DNA from: Macrophomina tecta | Lineage: Eukaryota; Ascomycota; Dothideomycetes; Botryosphaeriales; Botryosphaeriaceae | Length of the DNA stretch: 64,000 nt | Reading direction: 5' to 3' | NCBI GenBank assembly: GCA_024180945.1 | Contig: JAKSGN010000035.1 | Coordinates: 1,922,001 to 1,986,000 of the forward strand | Part shown: positions 1-11,375 of the stretch, one piece after another | Layout: every line of letters starts with the position of its first letter | Numbering within the stretch: the stretch's first letter is position 1 | The notes under the pieces: generated by a model | Databases searched by the model: none | What the model saw: the letters and a program-made list of their open reading frames with translations, nothing else | What the model was told of the DNA's origin: nothing | Position numbers and translations under genes: made by a program

Positions 1-1218
1 ATGCAGACTTTTCCAAGGGATTCGGCCGGCGAGGGTGGAAGGCTCAGTAAAGAGGAAGCGGGCGTCCGCCAGGAAGTCTGGGGTCCAGATGGCCGCGGAG
101 AAGGGCCATTGGATTTTGATGCCGGTTCAACAATCCTTGGCAGAAAATTAGAGACCTGGGCCAGTCTTTCCGTTCCACTTGGTGTCGGTAAGAATTCCTA
201 AAAACAGACTTATCAGGTCGGTGGCTGTAAGGTGAGCCGTGAATCTGTACTAACCTCCGTCTTGAGCTACTCCACGGGCTTCAACTCTGGTCACTGGGTC
301 AGCACATTCAAGATGCTCAGGCGCCAGCCTGCTGGATCATTGCCGTATGAACGTGTCACAGTTATCCGCGTTGAAGCACGCATGCAGCCATGAGATTATG
401 CTAAAGTCTGGGGTATCAAGATATCCAGCAGATGTTCTTAAAAAAAAAAATAATACCTTACCGGATGAGCACTGTAACAGCTGCAGTCAATACTGAGACT
501 ATTTGAAGACTGTTCGCCGAGCGGTTCCTTAAATTTGACTGCGTCTTGGGTGCGGGCATGTGCGTACCCAAAAATACAGGCCCGCCGGAAACACCTCCAC
601 GGTTATTGAAGGTCTTTGGTGCTTATAGCCACTGGCCTCCAGCGCGTGACTTCCATCAAATTCCAGTAATGCTTGCGCCAGGCAGTATTACCTTTAGACA
701 TTGTATCTGTGGTCCGGCCATTCAGGGATCGCGAAGCTCCTTCTAGGAGGTAACCTCGCAGGGAGTTCTGCATTTAGACTATCCATGGAGCAGTTAAATC
801 ACTCAATTATATTGAACGCAGTCTCGTAGGAGACATCAGAAGCTGCAGCTTGGTAGATCCCCCACTGCTTCAGAGCACGCACTCTTACGACTTACATACC
901 TCTCCTCCAGATGGGAAGCAGTACCCCGTGCCAATCTTGTCTGGGCCCTGCAGGTCACATCATACATGTCCGCGTCCTGTGCCGCTCGAGCCATCATAAC
1001 AGCACATGCGTGTACGGAGAGGCAAGTAACACATGCCACAGCCACGGATGCTCACCCTGCCCAGCTACAAAAGTAGAACCTTAGACCCTCAGAGAAACCA
1101 AGCAATGAAATCCAATATCCAGAGAAGGACTTGGCATATGGAATGTGGGCCGGGAGTTTTGTTCGTTGGACAGCGCACTGTCCGCTGTGTCGGCGTCCCC
1201 GCCCCGCGGCAGCAAGTG

Positions 1219-1239
1219 AAAAAAAAAAAAAAAAAAAAA
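1219..1239 (+). repeat. Poly(A) tract, 21 bases
   Basis: An uninterrupted run of 21 A lies in the gene-free left end. It could be a slippage-prone simple repeat or the tail of an old retroposed copy; no retroposed gene body is recognisable next to it. Confidence 0.9.
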
Positions 1240-1856
1240 CAACCAGGACTGACCTGACCTCTGCAACCCATGAGATTACTGACCTCCAGTAAGCACCAAT
1301 AGACCTCATCAGAAACGGCATGGAATACCGGTGCATCAACGCAAATGCTCAACCACTCCACTATCACAGACTCCGGCCGAGGACGACTGCCTTCCCAACC
1401 GAAAGAAGAAAAATGAGTGGCTAGTCATGATCACCCGCCGAACCTCGGTTCGTTTGTTCGAGAATTTGCCCTTGGAAAGCCGGGAAAGACGCTGCCACCG
1501 TCATCGCAACTGGAGAGAAAGCCTGCAAGGTCAAGACTTATTTATGTTCCTCTCTGCTAGGGTCAGTTTCATCACGGGCGTGCACAAGCCACGGATAAAG
1601 GAGCACAGGACTGCAAGACAAAAATGTCATCATCAGCGTAGCAGATAGTACGTGGGCGCCCACCGAGCAGACAGGACCTAGTTCCATACTACAGTGAGCG
1701 AACAAAGGGCGGTTAGTGTCTAGCCCTACAAAGCCGCGACACGTTCAAACCAAGGCAATGGAAAACGGAGGCATGCTGTCTTAGAAATATTAGAACTCTG
1801 TTTTATGCAGCTTGGAAAAGAAACAGATAAAAGAAGTGAGAGGATCTTCATGTAGG

Positions 1857-1874
1857 AAAAAAAAAAAAAAAAAA
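1857..1874 (+). repeat. Poly(A) tract, 18 bases
   Basis: A second uninterrupted A run about 620 bases after the first, with no recognisable gene beside it. Confidence 0.9.
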
Positions 1875-2286
1875 TTGTGTATGAATAGACCCATTTGCAA
1901 AAATCTAATTTGCAGCACTCGTAATGCTTTCGCCCTTTTCCCTTCAGCAAAAGACATGCTGCTTGTCGTAAAAGGAAAAAGAAAGCCTACTCCTAATTCC
2001 ATCCGTCGTTGAGGAATCCAAGTACCTCCACTACATCCGTCTCCCAGCCAATGCCCTTCAATGTCGACCTCCTGGATGGCCATTCACCTTCCCTCGTTTG
2101 TCCCATTCGCTCTTAACGCATTATCGGCACTTCTGCAACGTTGAGTTTGTGATTGACTATCACGGAGAGTCCCTAATTTCCTTTCGCCAGGCTTATTGTC
2201 ATTATGTTCGAAAACTCACGCGCCACCTCTTTTACTCTCCATCGGCAGGGTCGGCGACGCGATACGTGACAGTATCACTCGAAAGC

Positions 2287-3512
2287 TTAGACGTACTGGG
2301 AGCTGCGAGGTCATAAGCATCTCCACCAGTAAGGGGCCTCATCCCAAATCCATAAGAACACTTACAGCCAGCGGATACCCTCGCCGTAGCCTTGCCTCAT
2401 GACGACGGAGCACATGAAAACCTCAATGGGGCGGATACCCTCGAGCGGAACCTTGCCCTTGCCCGTAGTCTGGTACAGGCCGAGCTCGTGCCTCAGCTGG
2501 TCCTCGGACACGGCGTTGGGGTGGTCAATCTTGTTGCCCAGGATGAGGAAGGGCGTCTTCTGCAGCTCCTCCATAGCCAGCAGCGCGTCTAGCTCGGCCT
2601 TGGATTCGGCGAAGCGCTCCGGGTCCTTGGCGTCGACGAGGAAGACGATGCCCGACACTTCCGGGAAGTAGTCCTTCCAGAGACGACGCGCCTGCTGGTG
2701 ACCTGTCGTTGGAAGAACGCAATTGCGAATGCTTAGTAATGGCTTCTTTTCAAGCGAGGGCTAGTCATGGTATCTGCAGGGACGGCGACCGAGGACGCCT
2801 GTGGGAGGCGCGGGGGAGCGGGGATAACATACCACCGAGATCGAAAGTAGTGAAGCGGCAGGAGCCGATGCTGAGCTCCTCAGAAGCTGTACGATTTTCA
2901 GTTGTTGGCTCACAGAGTTCGCATCATCGGGAAGGAGGAGTTGGGGACGTACTGGGGTGAAGAGTGGGCTGGAGGATGGCACTGTTGGCAGCGGTTAGTT
3001 CTGAGCCTCGGACAGACATTATCTAGTAGACACGGTGGAATACATACACGCGATCGTTCTGTGAAGGGAAGCATCGTCAGTATCGCAGTCCTGGCGTAGC
3101 CACATGCGGTCCGATATTTGGGATAGACGTACCTTCAACATGTGCAGGAGGGTGGTCTTGCCGGCATTGTCGAGACCAAGGAAGAGCAGCTTCTGTATAC
3201 GCCGAATCCATCAGCGGCTAATATCCTCATGCAGCTTTGGCGTTCGCGGGGCTGATTGATGACGGTGGGGGTCGGGGCTACGCACGGCATGCTTGTTCAG
3301 CAGGCCCAAGCTTGCAAGAACATCCCAGACTGTTGCAAACTCGTATCAGCGAACCATGATCCATATGAAGCTTCAGCTGCAGGTGCAGCGGGCGAAGGGC
3401 GGCGCTTGGGACAGGGGGGCAGAAGGTCGCGGCGATAGGCACGAGGCGGCTCTGAGGTCGCGGTCGGGCATCGGGGAGGATGTTGGGACGTACACCAGTC
3501 GATAATCCACAT
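2287..3512 (-). CDS. SAR1: Small GTPase Sar1 (COPII coat assembly)
   Basis: Sar1 is the Arf-family GTPase that, when GTP-bound, inserts into the ER membrane and recruits Sec23/24 to start COPII vesicle budding. Eight exons can be joined in frame: 3512-3494, 3329-3286, 3192-3133, 3058-3048, 2981-2953, 2886-2833, 2702-2366 and 2302-2287, giving 189 aa, the length I recall for fungal Sar1. The N-terminus begins MWIIDW, the amphipathic membrane anchor. The P-loop GLDNAGKTT, the switch II motif FDLGGH, the guanine-specificity motif NKID and the Sar1-type ending ([20 protein letters not shown] then SQYV) are all present. The gene is unusually fragmented: exon 4 is only 11 bases and the last exon carries just the final residues. 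All donors are GT and acceptors AG. Identity is very sure; the micro-exon borders are inferred from frame and family similarity. Confidence 0.95.
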
Positions 3513-4344
3513 GGCGGCGGGGCGGTTGGTTCTGATGGAGGTGCAGAGGAGGGACTCAGGAAGCGCGGGAGAGGGTTGGCAGCGCGGTGTTGGGAGCTGG
3601 AGAGTTGTCGGTGGAAATCTGTGGCCAGACCATGATGAGAGCGGCCAACGTCAATCTGGCTCTTGGCGTCGACTCCTCGGCTCCGCCATCGAGCCGCCCC
3701 GCCACCGCCCCATCCCCGGCCCTCCATGCATTTGTCACCGAGCATACAACACAACCAACCTCTGGCTGACAGGCAGCAGCAGCAGCGAGAGCAATGCGAC
3801 GATTCACTTGCAAGAGGCACAACTTGAAACGCTCAAACACGAAACGTGTCTTCATTCTGCGAGGCCACACTTTACCAGCAGCGAAGTCTCATCCTCCAAA
3901 CAAACCGACGGACCCTCCCAGCCCATGCAAATGCTATGCTAAGTTCTCCGAACAGCCCTCCCTCCCAAAGCGATCGACGTGAAAACTCCTCGCTGCCCAA
4001 TGTGTTCCCAGAAAGAAAGAACCCCCATTCGCAACGAAAGCAGAGATGATGAAAAACGCCCAGAAGTAATGCTTGGTCGTGAAATCATTGGGTGTCCTGC
4101 CCTTGTGTATAAGCAGTTTGGCGCAGAGGTGCAGGTGTCGCCGAAATCGGGTAATGTGTAAGAAAGATTAGACTCTTGATACAAACAAATCGCTAAAGTA
4201 CCTGCTGCGTCCAGCGAAAAGCGCCGAAAACGGGAAGCGTGGGTATTTACAGTAACCGGAAATATGCAACGTGAAATAGGTGCGAGAGCAGCGACCAGCA
4301 AGTCCGGAGACTTGTAAAGTGCTGACAAGTCAGCGGCGCTCCTC
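3513..4344. other. Spacer upstream of SAR1
   Basis: This spacer lies between the SAR1 start and the 3' end of the next minus-strand gene, so it should hold the SAR1 promoter and the 3' UTR of the neighbour. Frames of up to 180 codons cross it but are compositionally biased and match no family I know. Confidence 0.5.
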
Positions 4345-6663
4345 TCAGTACGAGAGCACATGCACGGGCGTGGCCTTTTTGCCTCTCCAAGCGGCAAGGC
4401 CCATGCCCACTTCGCGCATTCGCTCTGCACCCTTGCCAGGCGCAGGACGACGCTCTTCTTTTTTGCACGCCTTGCGGCAGTGCTTTTGATACAACTTCTC
4501 CTTGCGACGCTGTCGCTTCAGCGCAGTCCCCGCCTTGATGTCCATCGGTCCACGCTTCAGCGTGTCATTGGTAGAGTCGCCTTCTTCATCCTCATCGTAC
4601 GAAACTTGGTGGAAGAGGGTAGGGGGACGTGGGAGAGAGGCCACCACTGTCGGCGGGGGCCCTTGATCCATACCCACAAATTGAATCTTCGCTTCCTGCT
4701 CTCTACCTGTGACAAGTAGGGAGGTGCGACGCGTAGGAGGCGGTGAACGGAGGCGACTCGCCGGCGGAGGAGAACGGAGACGTTTCGGAGATTGACCGAA
4801 GAGACGACGGGGAGGCGGGGATCGGTGGGCCTGTCCGCGCTTGACTGGCGGTGGTGGAGAGCGAAGACGCTTGGGCGACGGGATCGGAGAACGCTTAGCA
4901 CCGGTCCGGCGACGACCACGACCCTCAACATCGTCAATGCGGTCGAGTTGGCCATGCATCAGCATGTGCTCGTCACTGTCCTCAGCCGCTGGGTCCACCT
5001 CGTCGTCTTCATCTTCCTCGTCCATTTCGGGGTCCGAGGTGGGGAATGTAGGATCGATGTCTTGAGGCGTCATCTTGTGTTTAGCAGCACGACGCTGCTC
5101 CAGGGCTGAGTAATATGCCTCCTCGAGAGGGCGATCCTCGTCGAGAGTACCACAGACGAAGTCGGTGCTATCGGGGAGCTCAGGGCTGCGAGGCCGGATG
5201 TTGACAGGCTTCCTCTTCTTGGGTGGAGACGTCTTGCTGAACAGAGCGGCTCCGGATACGCTTCCGACTGAGCAGGTAGACGAGTCGGACAGGCTGCGAT
5301 GACCAGCAGTTGGCCTGATGTGCTCAGGCTGTTCACTTGAGCTAGCTGTTGCGGTGCGACCAGGAGCCCACCATTCATAATCCGAACCAGTATCGCTTTC
5401 GTCGTCAGACACAGCGAAGCCACCCTCGTCGTCAGTCTGGAAACCACCGTCAGACACGCTGCCGTCGGATCGAACAGATTCGTCATCTTCGGCATCGTCC
5501 TCATCCTCGAGATCATCGTCCATATCCAAATCCTCGTCATCCTCGTCAAGCAGGTCCTCATCTTCTTCCTCATCCTCCTCATCATCTTCCAAAGCTTCTT
5601 CTTCAACTTCTTCACCGAGCTTCCTCAGCCCGTTTTCGATTCTCAAGGTATCAGTGACCGTTAAGCGAGTCTTGTGACATGTCTGCTCTTGGGTCCATTC
5701 GTCGACCTCCTCCTCTGAGCTAGCAAATTCATGGAAGCGTGTAGCCTCGCAGCGTCCAATATCAGAATTCTCGCTATACTTCCTAGAGTGCCGAATGACG
5801 GAGGCGCTCTTCCGTACATTCTTAGGAGACTCATTTCGGACAGTCGAATCGGAACCGCGATGCGAACGTGGCGTGCCCTTGCCCGGCACAGCGAGTCTGC
5901 TCGGAGGTGGCGGTGGGCTTGCCATCCTAATCTTCTTGGGCTGAATTGTGGCCTTCGCATCACAGGCGAACTTGATGGTGCAGCGACGGGGAGCAGGCTC
6001 CGAAGGCTTCCCCTCATCTTTGGGCGGAGAACATGGCTTCGTGGTAGCAGCACTGACAGCATTCTCCTTCTTTCCGCATGCGAAAGTGATACATCTCCTG
6101 CGTCCGAGTCCAGCCTCGACGGCGTTTTCACTCGCCGGCATCCTCTTTTCACCCTTTTCCATAGTGGTCTCGTTGTGGCGAATTGTGAGCTCCGAGTCCT
6201 TCTTGTTGACAAAGATAGAGGGGAGGCCGTGGATCGTCGGATGGAGAGGGGGGCTGGGAGAGCTAGTGCGCGTTCCAGGGCTTGTAAAGCCTCCGTCGCT
6301 AGTCAGGTCAGTCGAAGCAATGCTGACATTGCTCCAGGTGGAGGCAGTCGAGAGGCCGCGACGAAGCTCACTATGGTGGTCGTCATCGGACTGAGAATCG
6401 CTCTCGGAGTGGAGGGCTTGGGTCAAGAGAGATTCCTGGCGGGGGCAAGATCCAGGACGCGTCTTGGAGAAGGCGGTGTCCAATGGAGCGGGCTTGGCCA
6501 GACTAGGGCGGGGAGTGCGCTGCTGTTCGTCAGGCGGCTCGTCGGCTTCAGCGAGAAGCTCCTCCCCAAGGCTCATGGCGCCCTCCTGCGCGGTCGGTTG
6601 ATTCTGAAAGGTCCGGGTTTGCATGGTGGTGATTTTGTTGAAGTCCTTCTGGTTTAGTGCCAT
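4345..6663 (-). CDS. Acidic/basic low-complexity protein, DUF3295-like
   Basis: A 772-aa protein if translated from the ATG at 6663. The same frame stays open upstream to 6858 without another ATG, so a short upstream exon is possible. It contains two copies of an RRC-x2-FAC motif (RRRCITFACGK and RRCTIKFACDAK), a strongly acidic E/D tract around 5480-5620, then repeated RLRSPPP-type segments and a basic C-terminus with KRQRRKEKLYQKHCRKA and PGKGAERMREVG. From memory, the CxxFAC motifs and this basic tail are typical of ascomycete DUF3295 proteins, some annotated as relatives of the AreA N-terminal region; function is unknown. Composition suggests a nuclear, largely disordered protein. Family assignment is from recall; no catalytic domain is visible. 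Confidence 0.75.
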   Translation of the reverse strand: MALNQKDFNKITTMQTRTFQNQPTAQEGAMSLGEELLAEADEPPDEQQRTPRPSLAKPAPLDTAFSKTRPGSCPRQESLLTQALHSESDSQSDDDHHSELRRGLSTASTWSNVSIASTDLTSDGGFTSPGTRTSSPSPPLHPTIHGLPSIFVNKKDSELTIRHNETTMEKGEKRMPASENAVEAGLGRRRCITFACGKKENAVSAATTKPCSPPKDEGKPSEPAPRRCTIKFACDAKATIQPKKIRMASPPPPPSRLAVPGKGTPRSHRGSDSTVRNESPKNVRKSASVIRHSRKYSENSDIGRCEATRFHEFASSEEEVDEWTQEQTCHKTRLTVTDTLRIENGLRKLGEEVEEEALEDDEEDEEEDEDLLDEDDEDLDMDDDLEDEDDAEDDESVRSDGSVSDGGFQTDDEGGFAVSDDESDTGSDYEWWAPGRTATASSSEQPEHIRPTAGHRSLSDSSTCSVGSVSGAALFSKTSPPKKRKPVNIRPRSPELPDSTDFVCGTLDEDRPLEEAYYSALEQRRAAKHKMTPQDIDPTFPTSDPEMDEEDEDDEVDPAAEDSDEHMLMHGQLDRIDDVEGRGRRRTGAKRSPIPSPKRLRSPPPPVKRGQAHRSPPPRRLFGQSPKRLRSPPPASRLRSPPPTRRTSLLVTGREQEAKIQFVGMDQGPPPTVVASLPRPPTLFHQVSYDEDEEGDSTNDTLKRGPMDIKAGTALKRQRRKEKLYQKHCRKACKKEERRPAPGKGAERMREVGMGLAAWRGKKATPVHVLSY

Positions 6664-9600
6664 GTTGGTAAGGAAATCAGGGAACGGCGGGGGTTCTGGA
6701 ATAGGCAAATAGTGGTAATTTCGTTTCTGGCCGAGAGAGTACTGAGCGCTGATGAAGTGGGGGTGTGAGAATGGATCAAGCGTCGAAGGGAGTGATCCTG
6801 CCGAGTCCAGGGCCAGTGGCCGGCGGAGAGGTGCTTGCGGATAGGTGGCAGATAGCAATCTGTCGCTGTGTTGATGTTGTTGTCCCTAAGGACCGCAGGG
6901 CTATAATATCAGAACCAACATCGTGGGAGTTGGGCGTTGTGTTTCAAGAGCCAGAAAGTGGGAAGACAGAGTTTCTGCAGGTTGGCCAAGGAAGTCAGAG
7001 GCGGCCTCGGAACCCGGTGGAGTTGCTGGGGCGTACCTTGCGACTTGTGTAGCAAGATGCGCAGCAGCGTTGTGGCGATGCGCGGGCTGGGTCGCTGGCC
7101 GCGTCAAATTGGACCGGATCCGACAGGCGCCAAGAGAATTGCCGCTCCTAATTTCCCAATGGCAGACGGGGCACGGCCTGGGTGGAAGAGGCGCGCGCGC
7201 AGGGAGCGGCGGCGCGGAAGAGCGCGCGGGCGGGCGGCGCGAAGGGTAGTGCGGGAGAGGTGGTAAGAGGAAGGCTGAGGGCGAGCGAGAAAGAGAATCG
7301 GGAGTGTAAGCGGGCTCGCTCTCAAGAAGGCGCAGTGCGCTGCTAGCCTTTTTGCTGCGGGAATTGCGCCTGGTTTTGCCGGCGATTTTCCAGGGTGCGC
7401 GCGAGCCAGAGAAGACGACGGGAAATCGTGGGCGCGGCGGCCGGTGCTCGCGCGCCTCTAAATGAGCTGTTGGGCGAGTGGGTGGGTCCGCAGCACAGCG
7501 CAGCGCAGGAGCTTGCAGATGCAACCCACGGGGCGATTCGCTCCCAGTTAGGTAACGCGAGGCGGCGAGGTGGCAGCAGGAGCAGATCTTGCTGACCGTC
7601 ACTGCCGCCACGCCTCAGCCCTACCTCGCCATCCGGCTTCCGTCAGCGCGCAACGTGGGTGCCCGCCATCCAGCACAATGCAAAACCTGCTCCCAGCAAA
7701 CAATGATGAATGCAGACACGCAGACCCTGATCGGCTGCTGTGCGACCTGCTCCCGGCCGCCACTGAGCCCGCGCGCGTCGCCCACCGCGCTCCGTCTGTC
7801 CGCCAGCTGCCCACTCTTGCTGCCCTGCCCTGCCCTGCCGCCGCGCTTGCGTGCGCGCTTTTTCCCCTCGCTCGAACGGGATGCCTTGCAGCGCGTCGAG
7901 TAGTACCCCTCACCACCCGGCGCCCGCATTACGATCTGTCGCACGCCGCCCGCAGGCCGCGCTGCACGCCACGGCGAGCCTCGCTGAGTCTTGCTGATGC
8001 GCGCCGGTGTCGAGAGCACTTCTTCATGCTGCTCGTGCTGCGCCAAGAAGGCGCCGCTGCTTATTTTTGCTTCACCCAAACGCGACCGTTTCGGCTGAGA
8101 CAATTTCCAGCTAGTCGAGTGATTTTTTTTTCCCTCTCTCCTTCCCCTAAGTTACCACACCGCTCTTCTCTTTTGGCCTTGGAGTCTTGGAGGTTCCTCC
8201 CACGTCCCGCGGAGGTCATCTGCCACGTCCCAACCGCCCTGCCCACATGGGCATAGCCGCGCCAGCAACGCGTACTGATTGTCGCCGTCGCCGCCTTCTC
8301 ATTCGCCTCTACCAGCCTCTTCTCATCTACCGCCCGCGCTTCACTTTTCTCGGCGCGCTTTCTACCCAGTCGCTGCAAGCGCAGCAATGGCCCGCGGCCC
8401 CATCTCCGCCGTCTCGTCCCGCCGCCCAGCCTTGCCCGCATTTCGCTGTCCTCCCTACAAGGTCCACGCCGACATGTGGCAGCCGTGATCGCTGCATGTC
8501 GGGCGGCCTTATCCGTGTCGCAACTGTGCTCCGCACGCGCTGCAGGGATAACGCCAGCCCGCGTGGAGCGCAGCGAAGCCTTGCCGAACGTCTTCCGCTG
8601 AGGTCACCGTTGGTACCGACGTCATCGAGCCGCGGTCATGGTACACTGGCACACAACACACATTCCTGATGATGCTCAATCCGGCTCATGACTTCGGCTG
8701 TCACCAGGTGGCCAGCACAATAATGGGCCTTGCGTCACAGTCAGCGTCGCATTCTGCTCGGGCGCGCCCGGAGTAATTCATCTGCGACTGTCCCTAGGCG
8801 CTGGCCGTTCCGCGGCCACTGTTTCCAAAACAAACGGGCGCGCTCCAGGCGGTTCTGGAAGGCCGCGCTGGCCCTTCGCTCCGCCAAAAGCTCCATTTCC
8901 ACCCGGATTGACCTTTAGCGGCCTTTATCGATTAAACTGCGTATGCAGGGACACTAACGTGCTCCGCGTTGATCATGGAGATGGCCTAAGCAGCGCCAGA
9001 TCGTCAGCCTGTTTGTCGTGCAATGCTCGGACGTCACGGGCAGCCGCAGCCGCGATGCCGCCATCCTGCCCTTCCGAATGGCCCCGCCATTGCGGCACAG
9101 CCTTCAACACCAAGATATTACATCGCAACGGCAGCGCGGTGCGATAAGATGCTGCGCGCCACCGTGGAATTGACCGGAAGAGGATGCGAGTCAGAGTACG
9201 TGCTTACGTTCACGCGCACCTTGCGGCGGCTTCAAGATGGAAGCACTCAGAGCTGTCCATGACCTGCGAAAATATTCGGGGACGCTCTATCGCTCCTGCA
9301 GCTTTTACGCAAAGTTCGCCACCGTCTTGATTGTCTTCCGTCTAGAATATCCCATTGAGTGAACCTTGTCGTTATGCTCGAAACATCCATCAACGTGCAA
9401 CACCAAGTCATGCTCAGTACTCGAATTCGGTTGCACCACGATCATTGCATCGAACGGTCCAGGCACTCTCCGTTTTCCCGTTCAAAACCAAACATCAAAC
9501 TGTTTCCGTCAGACATCGCATACCTCGACCCCGCCTCTACGGGGTTGCCGTGGATAGTGTTATAGAGCTAATGCAGTGCTACTCATTGAGCGTATCTTGC

Positions 9601-10365
9601 ATGACGCAGCCCCCCGCGACGGCGTCCCTGGCAGTGGCACAAATTGAAACCCGGGAAAGTCCCTTAATCGTGTTCCCCCAGCTCTCTGACAGCGATCCGA
9701 GCTTGTCACGGAACAGCCAACATCGGGCGAGGCTCGTACGGGAGCTTAGACCCTTAATATAATCCTCGCAGCAGCCCAAGAAGAGCTCCCTCGTCAACTG
9801 ACCCTTCAAAAGCGCTGCCTTGTCCGCATTGTCCTCCGCACACTATTGTGTACAGGGCAATTGGAAGATCGTACGATTGACTGCTTGTCGCTAGGACTGC
9901 GCATGGTAGACACTGTATGGCTGCGAATGCGAACACTAGTGGTCATCTGCGCAGCAACGCGGAGCGCCTGCATGCCGCTTTGGCTCAATGTATACAAGCG
10001 CCTTTTGCACCGCTCGGACTACCAGATCAACGGCCTCCGATATGTTGTAATCTCTCTTTGACTCTTGTCGCGTGCGGGGATGCTGGATTGGGAAGATACG
10101 AGATCAATATTAAAAGTACAGTTATATTCCCTTGTCACGGAGAGATGAGAGTCTTTTGTCCCCGTAACTTGTCTTCGCAGATTGCGAAGTATCATTCAGA
10201 CGAATGCTTCAATACATACGGCAAGTTGCGTCACTCCTCGTCACTTCCCCTGAGGGCCCCAGGCATAACAGGCCAATATGACTGGACTATATGAACTGCG
10301 TAAAATCACGAGGATTTCCACAATCACAAGGAATTCTCTTCAATAAGGGGTTCCTGTGTAGTAAC
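6664..10365. other. Long GC-rich gene-poor stretch
   Basis: About 3.7 kb without a convincing gene. From roughly 7100 to 8700 the DNA is very GC-rich and pyrimidine-biased on the plus strand, so frames stay open by composition on both strands (for example 7570-8256 plus and 6901-7611 minus). These translate to Arg/Pro/Ala/Ser-rich text without domains. A short TGCCC direct repeat lies near 7821-7839. The left part probably holds the promoter and 5' UTR of the minus-strand gene ending at 6663. Confidence 0.45.
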
Positions 10366-10464
10366 GGAGAGGTGGCCGAGTTGGTTATGGCGCCAGGTTA
10401 AGGTGTTAGCTTAACGAGTTTCCTGGTGGGGCAACCCGCGCGAGTTCGAGTCTCGTCCTCTTCA
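10366..10464 (+). tRNA. tRNA-Leu (anticodon AAG) with intron
   Basis: A class II tRNA folds here. The acceptor stem GGAGAGG pairs with CCTCTTC (one G-U), the discriminator is A, the T arm is GCGAG-TTCGAGT-CTCGT, and there is a long variable arm as in tRNA-Leu. The anticodon stem is CCAGG (10393-10397) with CCTGG (10422-10426). The anticodon AAG is at 10400-10402. A 17-base intron (about 10404-10420) follows the base after the anticodon and contains CTTAA, complementary to the anticodon region, as is classic for eukaryotic pre-tRNA-Leu. It reads CUU codons (and CUC if A34 becomes inosine). Confidence 0.93.
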
Positions 10465-11375
10465 GCATCTCCTTTTGCTCCCCAGCGAGTCGATGGCGGG
10501 GCCGGCTGATGGTGGATACGCAGTAGATGGAGGAGCTTTAATTTTGGTGGTGTTACGGGGACGGGTGTGGCCGGGCCGCGGCGGTTCCTTTTTGCCGGGG
10601 TGAGAGAGGTCGAACCGGGTGCTCGTGTCAGCAGCTTTTCCGGAGCCACCGCCTTCGACGTCAACAAGCCAACATCTCCGGGCAGCAACGACACGGTGAC
10701 GCGCCTCGCCCCCAGCCCATAGCGCATCCTTCTTGCTGCGCCCCCGTCTGTGGCCGCGGCGATGCAGATTGCCGAGTCCCTGGAACTTCGCTGCCCAACA
10801 CCTCCGCACATGAATTTGCGCACATCTGCTGGCGCCTGTCGAAACCTGAGCGACGCATAAGATCGACGCTCGGTCTCCAAATGGCACCAGGCTCACACAG
10901 CAGTCTAACAGCGAAAGGCTTGGCCGTGGCCAAATCTCCCGTCCGGGCTGCAGCGGCCCCTCTTATCAGACCGCGGTGAGCAGAAGCGAGATGATAAGCA
11001 AAAAGGCCCATGTTCAGCTCTGTCCCGCTGTGGCTTACCCGTGGTCACGCTGTTCGGTCCCTCCACCAGTGGCATGGACGTCTCTCCGCCCTCCGCTGTA
11101 GCAACTGCCCAGAGAGGCTCGATGGCCCGGAGAATTCTGCTCTACCATCCTTCAGCCGCGCAGAGCGAGACCAAAACGTGCGCGAGATGCAAGATGTTCG
11201 GCAGAGACAGCAAACTACATGATGGTGTGCTCTGGTGCCTTACAGCCTCGCCCCAACTCCGCTGCCTCTACTCATTCACCCTCACCTGTGCCCGCGCATT
11301 TGCTCGACATGCATCCACTGTGACCTGTTGCAACCCGCTTATGCCTTCGACTCGTCTGCTGTCCCGCCCGTTACC
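10465..11375. other. Spacer between tRNA-Leu and membrane-protein gene
   Basis: No convincing gene. Overlapping minus-strand frames at 10398-11011 look compositional. The right part may contain a 5' exon or the promoter of the following membrane protein, whose frame is open back to about 11235 without an ATG before 11376. Confidence 0.4.

Larger units (their letters stand above)
1..2286. other. Gene-free left end
   Basis: No open frame here reads like a conserved protein. The short frames on both strands lack recognisable motifs and overlap each other. The stretch contains two long A runs (1219-1239 and 1857-1874) and a shorter one near 440-450. I see no repeat family, tRNA or transposon end. 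Confidence 0.5.

Noticed and set aside
3278..3870. Minus-strand frames of 180 and 104 codons overlapping the start of SAR1
   Set aside because: They cross SAR1 exons 1 and 2 in another frame and have a biased composition; SAR1 itself explains the conserved sequence.
5070..6657. Frames of 181, 183 and 308 codons within the DUF3295-like gene
   Set aside because: Other-frame shadows of low-complexity coding sequence.
6901..8441. Several overlapping frames of 100-236 codons on both strands
   Set aside because: They lie in very GC-rich, pyrimidine-biased DNA, overlap one another on opposite strands, and translate to Arg/Pro/Ala-rich text with no motif.
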